Below are positions 34,056 to 43,210 of a stretch of 64,000 bases of DNA, in pieces (position 1 is the stretch's first letter; every line of letters starts with the position of its first letter). The notes beneath the pieces were generated by a model. That model saw only the letters and a list, made by a program, of their open reading frames with translations, was not told the DNA's origin and did no database searches. The DNA lies in assembly GCA_029212615.1 (NCBI GenBank), contig JARGPJ010000009.1, positions 100,211 to 164,210 of the forward strand, read 5' to 3'. Position numbers and translations under genes: made by a program. The DNA comes from Verrucomicrobiales bacterium. GTDB taxonomy: Bacteria > Verrucomicrobiota > Verrucomicrobiia > Verrucomicrobiales > DEV007.

Positions 34056-35573
34056 TTAGTTCACTACGTTAAGAGATTCGTCCAGTCGTGGATCCCGACA
34101 AGGAAAGAGGCTTGCCGTGCCGAGTTGACGAAGAAGGAAAAATCCGAAGATCCCGCCGACACTCACGAAGGCGAGCAAATCAAAGATCCAGGCACCGGGC
34201 ACCATCATCTGTATATCAGTGCCGGCCGCAGCGGAGAGCGATGGCCCGCGCTCAGGAATAATGATCCAGTAAAGATCACAGAAATGCATCACCAGGTTCC
34301 AGACAGCAACGCCGGAAAGAACCATTGGCATCATCTTCACTTTTCGAAGCAGGAGAACGACAAACGGGATAAAAAAGTGACCCGCAACGAGGAAGGTAAT
34401 CGTGTAACCGTTCCAGAACTCCGTATTCCGCATCAGATAGAATTTCGTTTCCTCAGTGATATTCGCATACCAAATCAGGAAGAACTGAGAGAAGGCGATG
34501 TAGGCCCAGAAGATCACGAAGGCGTGCATCAATTTACCCATGAGGTGATAGTGCTCCAGCGTGACGATATCCTTGAGATAACCGGCTTTCCGAAGCCAGG
34601 TCACCATAATGATCAGGAGGCCCATCGAGTTCAGTGCGCATCCGGCAAAGAGATAGACTCCCCACATCGTTGAGAACCAGGCGTAGTCGAGCGCCATCAA
34701 CCAGTCGAAGACCAGAAATGTCCAGGCAGTAGCAAAGAAAGGGAGAAAACCACAGCTGCCGCGACGAAGCCATCGGAACCATTTCGGATCGGGATCAGTA
34801 TCCTGCCGAACCGACCAACGACGCAAGGTAAAGGCAATTCCCACCAGCGCGATGAAATAGCAAACGAATCGAATGTACCACGCATTCTCGTTGAGATAGG
34901 CACGCTTCACAAACAGGAGCGCCTCCTCTTTCAGGAAATATTTATCGGTCAATTTCTCCAGGACTGCTTCATCTGAGGCATCGTAGGAGTCCAATTCAGC
35001 CTGTTTCTTTTCAAGCGCCGCAATCTTACGCTCAAAGTGCGCTCGATGACCCGGGCTCGGGGAGTCGAGGGAAGCAAATTCAGCCTTCGCTTTCTCAAGT
35101 TCAGCACTCGACTTCTCCAAAACCTTAACATGTTCGGCAATGTATGCCTCCCTGCCCTTTTCCGCCTTTTCGACAGCAACCTCCAAAGCCGCCTCTCGTT
35201 TAGGGAACCATTCCCAGAGAGCATCCCTGAATCCGAATTGAGGAATAATAAGGGGCAGCCCAAGGATGAGGCAGACAGCCACCATGACGCCCAGATTTTC
35301 CATGAGACGACGAATCACGGTTCCCCAGCCGGAGTTACTGGCGTGGTGAAGAAGGGTCCAGAACATTCCGCCAATAGAAAGCGAAAGGAAGAACACCACC
35401 GCAAAGAGCCAACTGTATCCCATCGCCCCTGCCTTCTCAGGCATTGAGAAACGGAGAATAAAGAAAAGCAAGAGACCTCCGACCCCAACTGCGAGGCAGA
35501 TGAGCTTTAAGAGTGTCGGTGACTTAAAAAATTCACCGTCCTTGTAATTGTCGCCGTCTTTCAATCCAGCCAT
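34056..35573 (-). CDS. actF: Act complex subunit ActF (polytopic quinol-oxidoreductase subunit)
   Basis: The 505-residue product is the polytopic ActF subunit of alternative complex III, related to ActC/NrfD. About ten helices are seen, with typical segments GKLMHAFVIFWAYIAFSQFFLIWYANI and ETKFYLMRN. An extra soluble stretch of about 100 residues (about 124-222) separates the third and fourth helices and is coiled-coil like (AEKGREAYIAEHVKVLEKSS, then more heptads). Usual ActF lacks such a long loop. Start ATG 35573 gives MAGLKDGDNYK. It lies 25 bases after actE. Confidence 0.9.
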   Translation of the reverse strand: MAGLKDGDNYKDGEFFKSPTLLKLICLAVGVGGLLLFFILRFSMPEKAGAMGYSWLFAVVFFLSLSIGGMFWTLLHHASNSGWGTVIRRLMENLGVMVAVCLILGLPLIIPQFGFRDALWEWFPKREAALEVAVEKAEKGREAYIAEHVKVLEKSSAELEKAKAEFASLDSPSPGHRAHFERKIAALEKKQAELDSYDASDEAVLEKLTDKYFLKEEALLFVKRAYLNENAWYIRFVCYFIALVGIAFTLRRWSVRQDTDPDPKWFRWLRRGSCGFLPFFATAWTFLVFDWLMALDYAWFSTMWGVYLFAGCALNSMGLLIIMVTWLRKAGYLKDIVTLEHYHLMGKLMHAFVIFWAYIAFSQFFLIWYANITEETKFYLMRNTEFWNGYTITFLVAGHFFIPFVVLLLRKVKMMPMVLSGVAVWNLVMHFCDLYWIIIPERGPSLSAAAGTDIQMMVPGAWIFDLLAFVSVGGIFGFFLLRQLGTASLFPCRDPRLDESLNVVN

Positions 35574-35598
35574 GAGAAGTAACAAAAATAAAAGTAAA

Positions 35599-36222
35599 TC
35601 AGTTTCCGGCAGCTGCCTGCAGAGACTTCACGTAGGCGACAATCGCCCATCGATCGTTCACTGAGAGAACACCGTTATATGGCCCCATGAGGCCTTTGCC
35701 GTGAGTTATTGTCCAGAAAATCTGCCCTTCCGGCATCGCAGAGACGCGGGCATCAATCAAATTCGCAGAAGGCGGAATGGCCCAGTATTTCGAAACAACA
35801 CCGGCACCATTTCCACTATTACCGTGACAGGGCGTGCAGGTAATCTGAAACCGCTGTTTCCCACGCGCCAGAAAGGCAGCGTCGAGCTCAAGTGTTTCCG
35901 GATAACCCGAACCGTAGAAATCACCGAAAAGACCGGTGTCGAAGTAGCTGTCGCCGCGGCTGAAATCCAAATCACTGGTTAAGTCAGCCTCATTGCCGGC
36001 ATGAGGCAATTCGAACCCGACAGGAACCGTGCCTTCAATGGGTTTCCGTGATCCCTGGCCATCCTCGAAAAAGCCGCTCGGCTTCTGTGGATTGACGCGA
36101 TACTGATGATCCATGTCAGGAAAAAGCTCAAACGGAGGATCAGAAAACTTCACTCCCCGGGGACCAATGGCATAAACAGTGGCGACCACTGCAATTGCTA
36201 AAATAAGAAAAAACCAACGCAT
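35599..36222 (-). CDS. actE: Act complex subunit ActE (monohaem cytochrome c)
   Basis: The 207-residue product has an N-terminal membrane helix (residues 2-20) and a cytochrome c domain with C129-x-x-C132-H133 (CTPCH), followed by the family segment GVVSKYWAIPPSANLIDARV and the axial Met region GKGLMGPYNG. ActE shuttles electrons out of alternative complex III to the oxidase. In this copy I see no lipobox Cys at the N-terminus, only a plain helix. It lies 15 bases before actF and 14 bases after actD. Confidence 0.93.
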   Translation of the reverse strand: MRWFFLILAIAVVATVYAIGPRGVKFSDPPFELFPDMDHQYRVNPQKPSGFFEDGQGSRKPIEGTVPVGFELPHAGNEADLTSDLDFSRGDSYFDTGLFGDFYGSGYPETLELDAAFLARGKQRFQITCTPCHGNSGNGAGVVSKYWAIPPSANLIDARVSAMPEGQIFWTITHGKGLMGPYNGVLSVNDRWAIVAYVKSLQAAAGN

Positions 36223-36236
36223 TCCAGTTATTCAGT

Positions 36237-36794
36237 TCAGTGTGCGACCTCTTCGATTTTTCCGGCACCGATTTCGGTGAGGAACTCGTGAGTCTTCTCC
36301 TTTTTAAACTTTGGATCACGGGCCTCGATCACCATGAGAAAGCCATCGTCCGTCGCCTTCTCAAACAAAGGTGAGTTAAAGAGCGGATGATTCCACCGGG
36401 GAAGCATGATGACGGTAAGGAGACCAAATAGAATCGTAAATCCTGAGAAGAGAATCGTAAGCTCGAACGTCACCGGGAAAAAAGCAGGCAAGGTGAAAAG
36501 GTTTGTCGGCTTCGACTGAACCACCGTGGGGTAGAGAGAAACCTGCGTAAAAAACTGAAGAAAGAGAGCAAAAAGGAAACCGGTCGAGCCGCCCACGAGA
36601 ACCGCAGCGGAAAGCCAGCTCTTCCCAAGCCCCATCGCATGGTCCATTCCATGAACCGGATACGGGGTATGAACATCCCAGCGACGGAAACCCGCCTCAG
36701 TGACTTTCTCCGCCGCGTGATAGAGATCACTCGCCGTTTGGAACTCAGCCACGTAGCCAAAGAGGCTCTTGGAATTGTCAGTTGATGCACTCAC
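36237..36794 (-). CDS. actD: Act complex subunit ActD (DUF3341)
   Basis: The 185-residue product is the DUF3341 subunit of alternative complex III. It has an N-terminal soluble part (LFGYVAEFQTASDLYHAAEKV, then WDVHTPYPVHGMD) and two membrane helices (about residues 65-87 and 105-128). The signature YPVHGMD is typical. ActD has no cofactor and lies at the cytosolic side, where it may close the complex. It precedes actE by 14 bases and follows actC by 28 bases. Confidence 0.93.
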   Translation of the reverse strand: MSASTDNSKSLFGYVAEFQTASDLYHAAEKVTEAGFRRWDVHTPYPVHGMDHAMGLGKSWLSAAVLVGGSTGFLFALFLQFFTQVSLYPTVVQSKPTNLFTLPAFFPVTFELTILFSGFTILFGLLTVIMLPRWNHPLFNSPLFEKATDDGFLMVIEARDPKFKKEKTHEFLTEIGAGKIEEVAH

Positions 36795-36822
36795 AGGATT
36801 AAATCAAATAACGGTTAAAATT

Positions 36823-38265
36823 TCAGGAATTAGCCTTACGACGCTTTTCACGGAGCTTCTTCCAATCCGGAAAGTGAGGATCACTCTGCGGAAGGACTCC
36901 TTTGACTTCGCTCATCGCGATAACAGGAAGGAAACGGATAAAGAGAAGGAAGAGCATCATGAACATACCGAAAGTTCCAGCGAACATGAGCTTCTCGGTA
37001 GTTGACGGAGAATAATATCCCCACTGTCCCGGGAGGAAGTCGCGGGCAAGCGTCGTCGGAATGATGACAAAGCGCTCAAACCACATGCCGAAGTTCACGA
37101 AGTTCGCGACGATGAAGACTACCCACAGATTGTGACGAGCCCACTGGAACCAGAAGATCTGCGGAGCAATCACGTTGCAGAAGAACATGCAGTAATAAGC
37201 CCAGGTATAAGGACCTGAAAGAATCCGCAAGTGAAACGCATCGGTCTCAAATTTGTTCGCCCCGTAGAAACTGATGAACAGCTCCATGATGTAGGCGTAG
37301 CCAACGATCGTTCCCGTCAGAAGAATAATCTTCGACATGTTATCGATGTGCTTGTGCGTAAAGAGATCTTCGAGCCCGTAGAGCTTCCGCACCGGCAGCA
37401 TCAGAGTAAGAACCATCGCAAAACCACCGAAGATCGCTCCCGCCACGAAATAAGGCGGAAAGATCGTCGTGTGCCAACCCGGAACCACTGAAGTCGCAAA
37501 GTCAAAGGAGACAACAGAGTGAACCGAAAGAACGAGAGGAGTCGAGAGCGCCGCGAGAAGCAGGTAGGCCATCTCGTAGTGACGCCACTGGCGGTTACCA
37601 TTTCTCCAACCGAGAGCAAAGAAGCCGTAGAGAAACTTGGGAATCTTTGACTTCGCACGATCACGAAGCGTGGCAAGATCGGGAATCAAACCGATATACC
37701 AGAAGATCACCGAGATCAGAAAGTAGGTTGAGACCGCGAAGACATCCCAGAGAAGCGGACTCTTGAAGTTCTGCCAGATCCCGTTTGCATTCGGAACCGG
37801 CGCAAGGAACCACACCATCCAGAAACGCCCCACGTGGAATCCGGGGTAAATACCGGCGCACATCACCGCAATGAGAGTCATCGCCTCCGCGGCACGGTTA
37901 ACGGACGTCCGCCACTTCTGGCGGGTCAGGAATAAAATCGCCGAGATTAGCGTTCCGGCGTGTCCAATACCAATCCAGAAAACAAAGTTTACAATCGCCC
38001 ACCCCCAGGCCACCGGCTGGTTATTCCCCCAGACACCGATACCGGTGGAAACGAGGTAAACAAGAGTCCCGAGAAGGAGACCGAAGAGAAGCGCGGAGGG
38101 AACAAAAAGAACCCACCAGATAAACGGCTGTCGATTCTCGACGATCCCGCAAATCCGGTCCGTGATCCAACTCATCGGACGGTCGTTGAGCACGAGAGGC
38201 TCACGCACGACTCCTTCCGCCTCGGAAGGGTGAACGTTGTTTTCAGCTGTTGAAGGTCCTGCCAT
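36823..38265 (-). CDS. actC: Act complex subunit ActC (NrfD/PsrC-like quinol-binding subunit)
   Basis: The 480-residue polytopic protein is the quinol-oxidising subunit of alternative complex III, of the NrfD/PsrC family, with about ten membrane helices. Typical segments are [27 protein letters not shown] (first helix pair with the His), [27 protein letters not shown] and [19 protein letters not shown]. It lies 18 bases after actB. Length matches the family. Confidence 0.95.
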   Translation of the reverse strand: MAGPSTAENNVHPSEAEGVVREPLVLNDRPMSWITDRICGIVENRQPFIWWVLFVPSALLFGLLLGTLVYLVSTGIGVWGNNQPVAWGWAIVNFVFWIGIGHAGTLISAILFLTRQKWRTSVNRAAEAMTLIAVMCAGIYPGFHVGRFWMVWFLAPVPNANGIWQNFKSPLLWDVFAVSTYFLISVIFWYIGLIPDLATLRDRAKSKIPKFLYGFFALGWRNGNRQWRHYEMAYLLLAALSTPLVLSVHSVVSFDFATSVVPGWHTTIFPPYFVAGAIFGGFAMVLTLMLPVRKLYGLEDLFTHKHIDNMSKIILLTGTIVGYAYIMELFISFYGANKFETDAFHLRILSGPYTWAYYCMFFCNVIAPQIFWFQWARHNLWVVFIVANFVNFGMWFERFVIIPTTLARDFLPGQWGYYSPSTTEKLMFAGTFGMFMMLFLLFIRFLPVIAMSEVKGVLPQSDPHFPDWKKLREKRRKANS

Positions 38266-38283
38266 TGCCAGTAAAAAATCAGA

Positions 38284-41200
38284 TTAGTGCATCTTCGAAG
38301 TAACCGTGCCCACCTTTTCCGCACCCGGCATTCTCGAGTTCGGATTTTTGATTCTAGCAAGGTAACTCGTGCGCGGAATCGTGCCGATATACTTCAAAAG
38401 GTCGTAGTTGCGAGGGTTTTTCTTCGCTGCGTTAATTTTGTCACCCTTAGCTTTCAAGTTACCAAAGGTAATTGCCCCGGCGCCACACGCATCCTGACAA
38501 GCGACAGTGAGCGAGTTTGCTTTCACCTGAACATCTTTCGAATCGCGCGCTGCCGCTTTCGCCGCAATTTTCGCCGCACTGATTCGCTGAACACAGTAGG
38601 TGCACTTCTCGATCACACCACGCATCCGGACAGTAACATTCGGATTCTTCTGCAGGCGCTGAGTCGTTGTTGCGTTGCCCGAAGCCGGCGCAAGCGGACC
38701 GTGATAAAGCTTATCGAGAGGCCGCTTGTTGTAATCAAAGTAATTAAAGCGACGAGCCTTGTAGGGGCAGTTATTGGCACAATAGCGGGTACCAATACAA
38801 CGATTGTAAGTCATCGCATTCAGACCATCACTGGTGTGAACCGTGGCATTGACCGGACAAACCGTCTCGCAGGGAGCACTCTCGCATTGCTGACAGGCAA
38901 CCGGCTGGGAAATCATCTCAACATGGTCATCATCAACCGTGCGTTTCCCCGGCTCTTCCTTCGTGGATTCAGCGCCGGTGATGTAATCAAGCGCAGAACC
39001 GCGGTCCGCGACAATCTCCGAATCCTTCGGACTCGTGAAGTAGCGATCCATCCGGATCCAGTGCATTTCACGACCAGCCATGACCTGATGCTTCCCGACG
39101 ATTGGAATATTATTTTCAGCCTGGCAGGCGATCACACAGGCATTACAGCCGCTGCACGTATTGAGATCCACCGTCATCGCCCACTGGTGATGAGGGTCAA
39201 CGCGGAAGTTATGCCCATCGAGAACCGGAACGAGACTCTGATCCGGATTCTCCCCCGCCGCATAATCAGGCCCCTTATAAAGTGAGACATTCTCAGGGAT
39301 ATGGTGATCCATGCCCTGATGCCCGGCAAAATCCTTCTCCTCCTCGTACATCTCAACCGTACCCTCGCGAGCAATGGCACGGCCCTCCATGCTGTAGTGC
39401 TCAGCAGTTAACGCGAGATCATGTTGATAGCCCAGTGAACGCACGAGCGCACCGGTGACCACGTAATCCTGCGCGGTCGTCATGAGAGGATAAGCATTAA
39501 AACCAGCCCCCTCACTGACAACACCCTCACCAGCTTCACCATAGTAACCAAGCGCGAGACTGATTGAAAATTCCGCATGACCCGGTGAACGCAGAACCGG
39601 CGCACTGACCCGGCGATCACCCACTGTGATCTCGATCATTTCACCATCTTCCAGCCCCATTTCAGAAGCCGTAGCCGAGCTCATGAGCGCCGCATTATCC
39701 CAGGTCAATTTAGTGATGGGATCCGGAGCCTCCTGAAGCCAGCCGTTATTAGCGAAACGACCGTCGTAGGTAGCGCTGCCAACCGTTAAGAGAACCTCAA
39801 CACTTTCTGCATGAGGGAGATCAGCCACCTTAACCGAAGGAGCATCGAGCGAAACCGTCGCGTCGAAAGCGAGGACTGGCAAAACATGACCGGGCAGATA
39901 GCCATCCCGGAGGGCGACCGCCCAATCTTCACCACCGGCAGCCTGAAAACTTTTCTCAACTTCAGCGAGAACAGAAGCGCTGGAGACCTCCGCCTTCAGA
40001 AGGGAAAGAAGAAACTGATTTTCAGAGACACCACCCCAAAGAGGCTGAATCATCGGCTGCTGAACCGCATAAACACCGGAGAGACTCCGGTTATCACCCC
40101 AACTCTCGAGGTAATGAGCACCGGGCACATGCCAGGAAGCCAATTTCGTCGTCTGGTTCGGACGGTATGCACACTGAACAAGAGTATCGACCCCCTTCAG
40201 CAACTCAGAAAACTTAAGATCAGAAGGAGCATCAAAGGCAACATCCCCCTCATTGAGGACGATCAAGGTCTTCACCTCACCCTTCTTGATCGCCGCCGAA
40301 AGCTGCTTGATCCCCGGAAGAGCAGGCAGCTGATGATCGACCACTGAAATGAGAGAACCGTAAGAACCGAGCACCTTATTGATCGCCGCAACGATCAAAT
40401 GAACCTCTTTCGGCTGTCGCCCGCCCGCTAAGACAATCGAACCCGACTTAGCGGAGAACAGGTCAGCCGCACATTCCTTGATCCACTTCGCATTATAAAC
40501 CTCAGGAACCACCTTCGAGGCAAGAGACGCAGCAAGCGCTTTGAGATCAGCATCACCGGCGAGCGCAGCCACCTCTTTGGCAACCAGCGCAGCCACCGCC
40601 ACCATCTGGGACGCCGCAATGCGATACCGATGATCAGCCTGCCCACCCGTAAGAGTAAAGGCAGATTCAGCCACATAAAGCCGGCTCATCTCACCATCAG
40701 GGTCACGGGTCGCGGAAAATTCAGCAACCGAATCGGTTCCCACCGGATCATTCCCGACAAAATCACAATCAAGAGAGAGAATCCGCTTCGCCCCGGAAAG
40801 ATTCACCACAGGCAAGGCACCGGCACCATACAACTCAGCCGAAGCCTCAGCCCGGCCCGCGGATGCGAGAGCCTCATACGAGTAGGCGCGCAAGCCCTTG
40901 TAAGCCTTCTTCACCTGCGCAAGGAGACGATTGCGAGTCGGTGACGTCGACGGCGAAACAAGAATCGCAACCCCGGAGCCATCCTTCGCCTCTCGAAACG
41001 GCGCCAGAAATTCAGACTCAAACGACGAACCCGGGACCTCAGCCCCACCCTTTAAATAACCGCGCGAACGGTCCTGGTCATACAACTCAAGAATCGAAGC
41101 CTGAGTATAAGCAGAGGAACCTCCCGTCACATCAGGGTGAAGACGGTTTCCATCCACCTTCGTCGGGCGCCCCTCGTGAGTCGTGGCCACCAGAGGCTCA

Positions 41201-41526
41201 CACCCCAGACCACCCAGAGCCGGCTTTACCGTCGAATAATAGAGAGCACGACCGGGAACCACCCACTCAACATGCTCATTGTAAGGAACAAGATGCTTAA
41301 CCGGACGCTTACAAGCCACCCCGAAACCGGCCAACGCAGTGGAGGCACCCATCAATTTCACAAATTGACGACGCGAGGTATCATCAGCCTCCATCTCGGC
41401 AGCACCCTGAGGAAACTCACGCTCAAGCCAACCCTTGAATTCATTCGAATCCTCAAGTTCACCAAGACTACGCCAATGAGACCGCGATGCCTCGGGCTCG
41501 GAAGGATGTTTCCACTTACGCTTCAT
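38284..41526 (-). CDS. actB: Act complex subunit ActB (molybdopterin-oxidoreductase-like and Fe-S fusion)
   Basis: The 1080-residue product joins a molybdopterin-oxidoreductase-like N-terminal part (about 1-780, without a functional Mo site in known relatives) to a ferredoxin-like C-terminal part with four Cys clusters. Visible are CSGCNACVIACQ, CQQCESAPCETVCP, RYCANNCPYKA and KCTYC with CQDACG. The N-terminus has a twin-Arg motif (TSRRQFVKLMG, about residues 49-60) with a Cys at GVAC nearby, so export is by Tat and lipidation is possible. The protein takes electrons from the quinol site to the haems. It lies 42 bases after actA. Confidence 0.95.
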   Translation of the reverse strand: MKRKWKHPSEPEASRSHWRSLGELEDSNEFKGWLEREFPQGAAEMEADDTSRRQFVKLMGASTALAGFGVACKRPVKHLVPYNEHVEWVVPGRALYYSTVKPALGGLGCEPLVATTHEGRPTKVDGNRLHPDVTGGSSAYTQASILELYDQDRSRGYLKGGAEVPGSSFESEFLAPFREAKDGSGVAILVSPSTSPTRNRLLAQVKKAYKGLRAYSYEALASAGRAEASAELYGAGALPVVNLSGAKRILSLDCDFVGNDPVGTDSVAEFSATRDPDGEMSRLYVAESAFTLTGGQADHRYRIAASQMVAVAALVAKEVAALAGDADLKALAASLASKVVPEVYNAKWIKECAADLFSAKSGSIVLAGGRQPKEVHLIVAAINKVLGSYGSLISVVDHQLPALPGIKQLSAAIKKGEVKTLIVLNEGDVAFDAPSDLKFSELLKGVDTLVQCAYRPNQTTKLASWHVPGAHYLESWGDNRSLSGVYAVQQPMIQPLWGGVSENQFLLSLLKAEVSSASVLAEVEKSFQAAGGEDWAVALRDGYLPGHVLPVLAFDATVSLDAPSVKVADLPHAESVEVLLTVGSATYDGRFANNGWLQEAPDPITKLTWDNAALMSSATASEMGLEDGEMIEITVGDRRVSAPVLRSPGHAEFSISLALGYYGEAGEGVVSEGAGFNAYPLMTTAQDYVVTGALVRSLGYQHDLALTAEHYSMEGRAIAREGTVEMYEEEKDFAGHQGMDHHIPENVSLYKGPDYAAGENPDQSLVPVLDGHNFRVDPHHQWAMTVDLNTCSGCNACVIACQAENNIPIVGKHQVMAGREMHWIRMDRYFTSPKDSEIVADRGSALDYITGAESTKEEPGKRTVDDDHVEMISQPVACQQCESAPCETVCPVNATVHTSDGLNAMTYNRCIGTRYCANNCPYKARRFNYFDYNKRPLDKLYHGPLAPASGNATTTQRLQKNPNVTVRMRGVIEKCTYCVQRISAAKIAAKAAARDSKDVQVKANSLTVACQDACGAGAITFGNLKAKGDKINAAKKNPRNYDLLKYIGTIPRTSYLARIKNPNSRMPGAEKVGTVTSKMH

Positions 41527-41568
41527 TAATCAGATAATTCGGAAAAGGTGTTAATTCAAAGATACCGA

Positions 41569-42330
41569 CTAGCGATGGCAGGCAGCACAATCCTGAGGAG
41601 GATGCACATCCCAGGCCATCTGAAGATGAGAACCGATCAAATCCTGCCCCCACTCCTTGCCTTCATCACCTTTTTTCAAATCCTCAGCACTCTTTCCGGT
41701 CTGCGCGGAAACATAAGAGTAAAAATCATCCTGATCCAAATCATCAGGGGTCCAGTCGAGATTGGTAATCTGATCCAGAGGACGAAGCGCTTTCTCAGGA
41801 TTGCGGTGGCAATCCAGGCACCAGCTCATGCTCATCGGCTCAGCATGAAATACCACCGGCATCTCATTGACCTTGCCATGACATTCCACACAACTGACGC
41901 CGCGATTTACGTGCACAGAGTGATTGAAGTAAGCGTAATCAGGAACCTTGTGGATCTGCACCCACTCAATCGGCTTGCCCGTGTAATTTTCGCTGTTTTC
42001 ATCCATTGCCTGACGAAGAGGCTCAAGCTTCGGTGAATCAGACTTCACCTTACCCGGCCCGTGACAGTTCCAGCAAACCTGAGCGGTCGGCACATTGGAA
42101 TGCAGGGAGTCTTCAACGAAAGAGTGGCAGTATCGGCAATCCATCCCGAGCTGACCGGCATGAAGACTGTGGTCAAAAGGAATCGGCTGCTGCGGCATGT
42201 ATCCGACCCGCGTGTATTTCGGGGTCCACGAATACCAGGCGACTGCGATAACGCACGTTCCCAGTGCACCGGCACAAAGGAGAACTTTGATTGCGAGAAG
42301 ATTGGTCCAGCGTGGAAAAATGTTGCCCAT
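41569..42330 (-). CDS. actA: Act complex subunit ActA (pentahaem cytochrome c)
   Basis: The 253-residue product has one N-terminal membrane helix (about residues 11-33) and five CxxCH haem sites: CRYCH (from residue 65), CWNCH (86), CVECH (147), CLDCH and CAACH near the C-terminus. ActA carries electrons from ActB to ActE and out of the complex. It is the first gene of the act-cox run, with a CRP-type palindrome 48 to 69 bases upstream. Length and the number of haems match the family. Confidence 0.95.
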   Translation of the reverse strand: MGNIFPRWTNLLAIKVLLCAGALGTCVIAVAWYSWTPKYTRVGYMPQQPIPFDHSLHAGQLGMDCRYCHSFVEDSLHSNVPTAQVCWNCHGPGKVKSDSPKLEPLRQAMDENSENYTGKPIEWVQIHKVPDYAYFNHSVHVNRGVSCVECHGKVNEMPVVFHAEPMSMSWCLDCHRNPEKALRPLDQITNLDWTPDDLDQDDFYSYVSAQTGKSAEDLKKGDEGKEWGQDLIGSHLQMAWDVHPPQDCAACHR

Positions 42331-42377
42331 CGTAGATATAAACGGTCTGCGGCCCGTAGGAGACGCCCCATTTAATC

Positions 42378-42399
42378 GCTTGTGAAAAATTTCACAAGC
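42378..42399. promoter_or_regulatory. CRP/FNR-family palindrome upstream of actA
   Basis: A perfect 10-bp inverted repeat with two central bases contains TGTGA (42381-42385), N6 and TCACA (42392-42396), the CRP consensus spacing. On the minus strand it overlaps a weak promoter, TTGTGA at 42397-42392 and TTAAAT at 42375-42370 (16-base spacer). It also has no T-run on the minus strand, so a terminator is unlikely there. Confidence 0.6.
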
Positions 42400-42515
42400 A
42401 GTTTTTGGGAGAAAATGGGAACGAAAATGGAATTAGCCGAAGCCTTTAGAGAAAAGCACGTTTCATCCTGCCACCATCCTTGCCAAGAGTGGAATCAACA
42501 CGCCTGACAAGATAC

Positions 42516-42536
42516 AAAAACAAGCCTCAAGGCCTG
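42516..42536 (-). terminator. intrinsic terminator overlapping the stop codon of the cassette D gene
   Basis: On the minus strand CAGGCC (42536-42531), loop TTGA and GGCTTG (42526-42521) pair with one G-T, followed by TTTTTG (42520-42515). The TGA stop at 42529-42527 lies in the loop. It probably ends the Verru_Chthon cassette transcript and isolates it from actA. Confidence 0.6.
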
Positions 42537-43195
42537 TAGACGGAAACCTTGCCGTTGTATGAATTGACCTGCAGGCAGACGTAGTTGTCAGGATCCGCCG
42601 TTTCAGCAGCTCCTTCACCCTGCACCAGCGTGATATACCAGGTGTCATCGCCCTCATTTGAGCGAAAAGGAAGGTCGGTCGAGCCGTCAGGTCGAAAGCG
42701 GAAGGAAACATAGTCAGTTGTCTGCATCGACCCGCCCGCGCCCGATGGGGCCAGTGCCTGACCACTTGTCGGGGAGATGAATCCGAATTTATCATCGAGG
42801 GCATCCCCTGTTTCACCGGTATCAAGCAGAGTGCTCAATTGCTCACTCACCGCTACCGGAGGTCTGATCCGGAAGAAATTGCTAACCGGGACCAATTCGC
42901 CTTCCTGATTATACTGATAAAGCTGATAGGCACGGAAAAGCTTCACCGTCTGCGCCGCCGAGGCGTCAGCAGTGCGGAAGAATCTGATTTCGACGTCAGA
43001 GCTTTTCGAAACAGCCAACTGCTGCGCAAGCGTCAACTGGTTCTGCAAGACGGTCCCTTCGCCCGTCAAACTGTTCGAAGAGATCAAACTGAAGAGATTA
43101 GGCGCGGCAAAGGCCATGAGAAGGCCGACAAGGCCCAACACCACCATCAACTCAATCAGGGAGAACGCCTTTTTGCTGGATTTGAAAATTTTCAT
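42527..43195 (-). CDS. Verru_Chthon cassette protein D (pseudopilin-like)
   Basis: The 222-residue product has a type II prepilin N-terminus: leader with basic residues (MKIFKSSKKA), then FSLIELMVVLGLVGLLMAFAAPN. The rest matches the D member of the four-gene Verru_Chthon cassette, with QLTLAQQLAVSKSSDVEIRF and a C-terminal NSYNGKVSVYRP. These proteins resemble GspH/FimT minor pseudopilins. The biological role is unknown. It is the last gene of the cassette, 15 bases after C, and its stop is inside a terminator hairpin. Confidence 0.88.
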   Translation of the reverse strand: MKIFKSSKKAFSLIELMVVLGLVGLLMAFAAPNLFSLISSNSLTGEGTVLQNQLTLAQQLAVSKSSDVEIRFFRTADASAAQTVKLFRAYQLYQYNQEGELVPVSNFFRIRPPVAVSEQLSTLLDTGETGDALDDKFGFISPTSGQALAPSGAGGSMQTTDYVSFRFRPDGSTDLPFRSNEGDDTWYITLVQGEGAAETADPDNYVCLQVNSYNGKVSVYRP

Positions 43196-43210
43196 AGCTC
43201 TATCTTCGAC

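Noticed and set aside
38287..39285. 332-residue open frame on the plus strand opposite actB
   Set aside because: Antisense to the Fe-S part of ActB, which has complete Cys motifs. The translation is Arg/His-rich and unlike a real protein.
42378..42399. Palindrome as terminator of the Verru_Chthon cassette
   Set aside because: On the minus strand no T-run follows (GATTAAAT), and a proper terminator already lies at 42516-42536.
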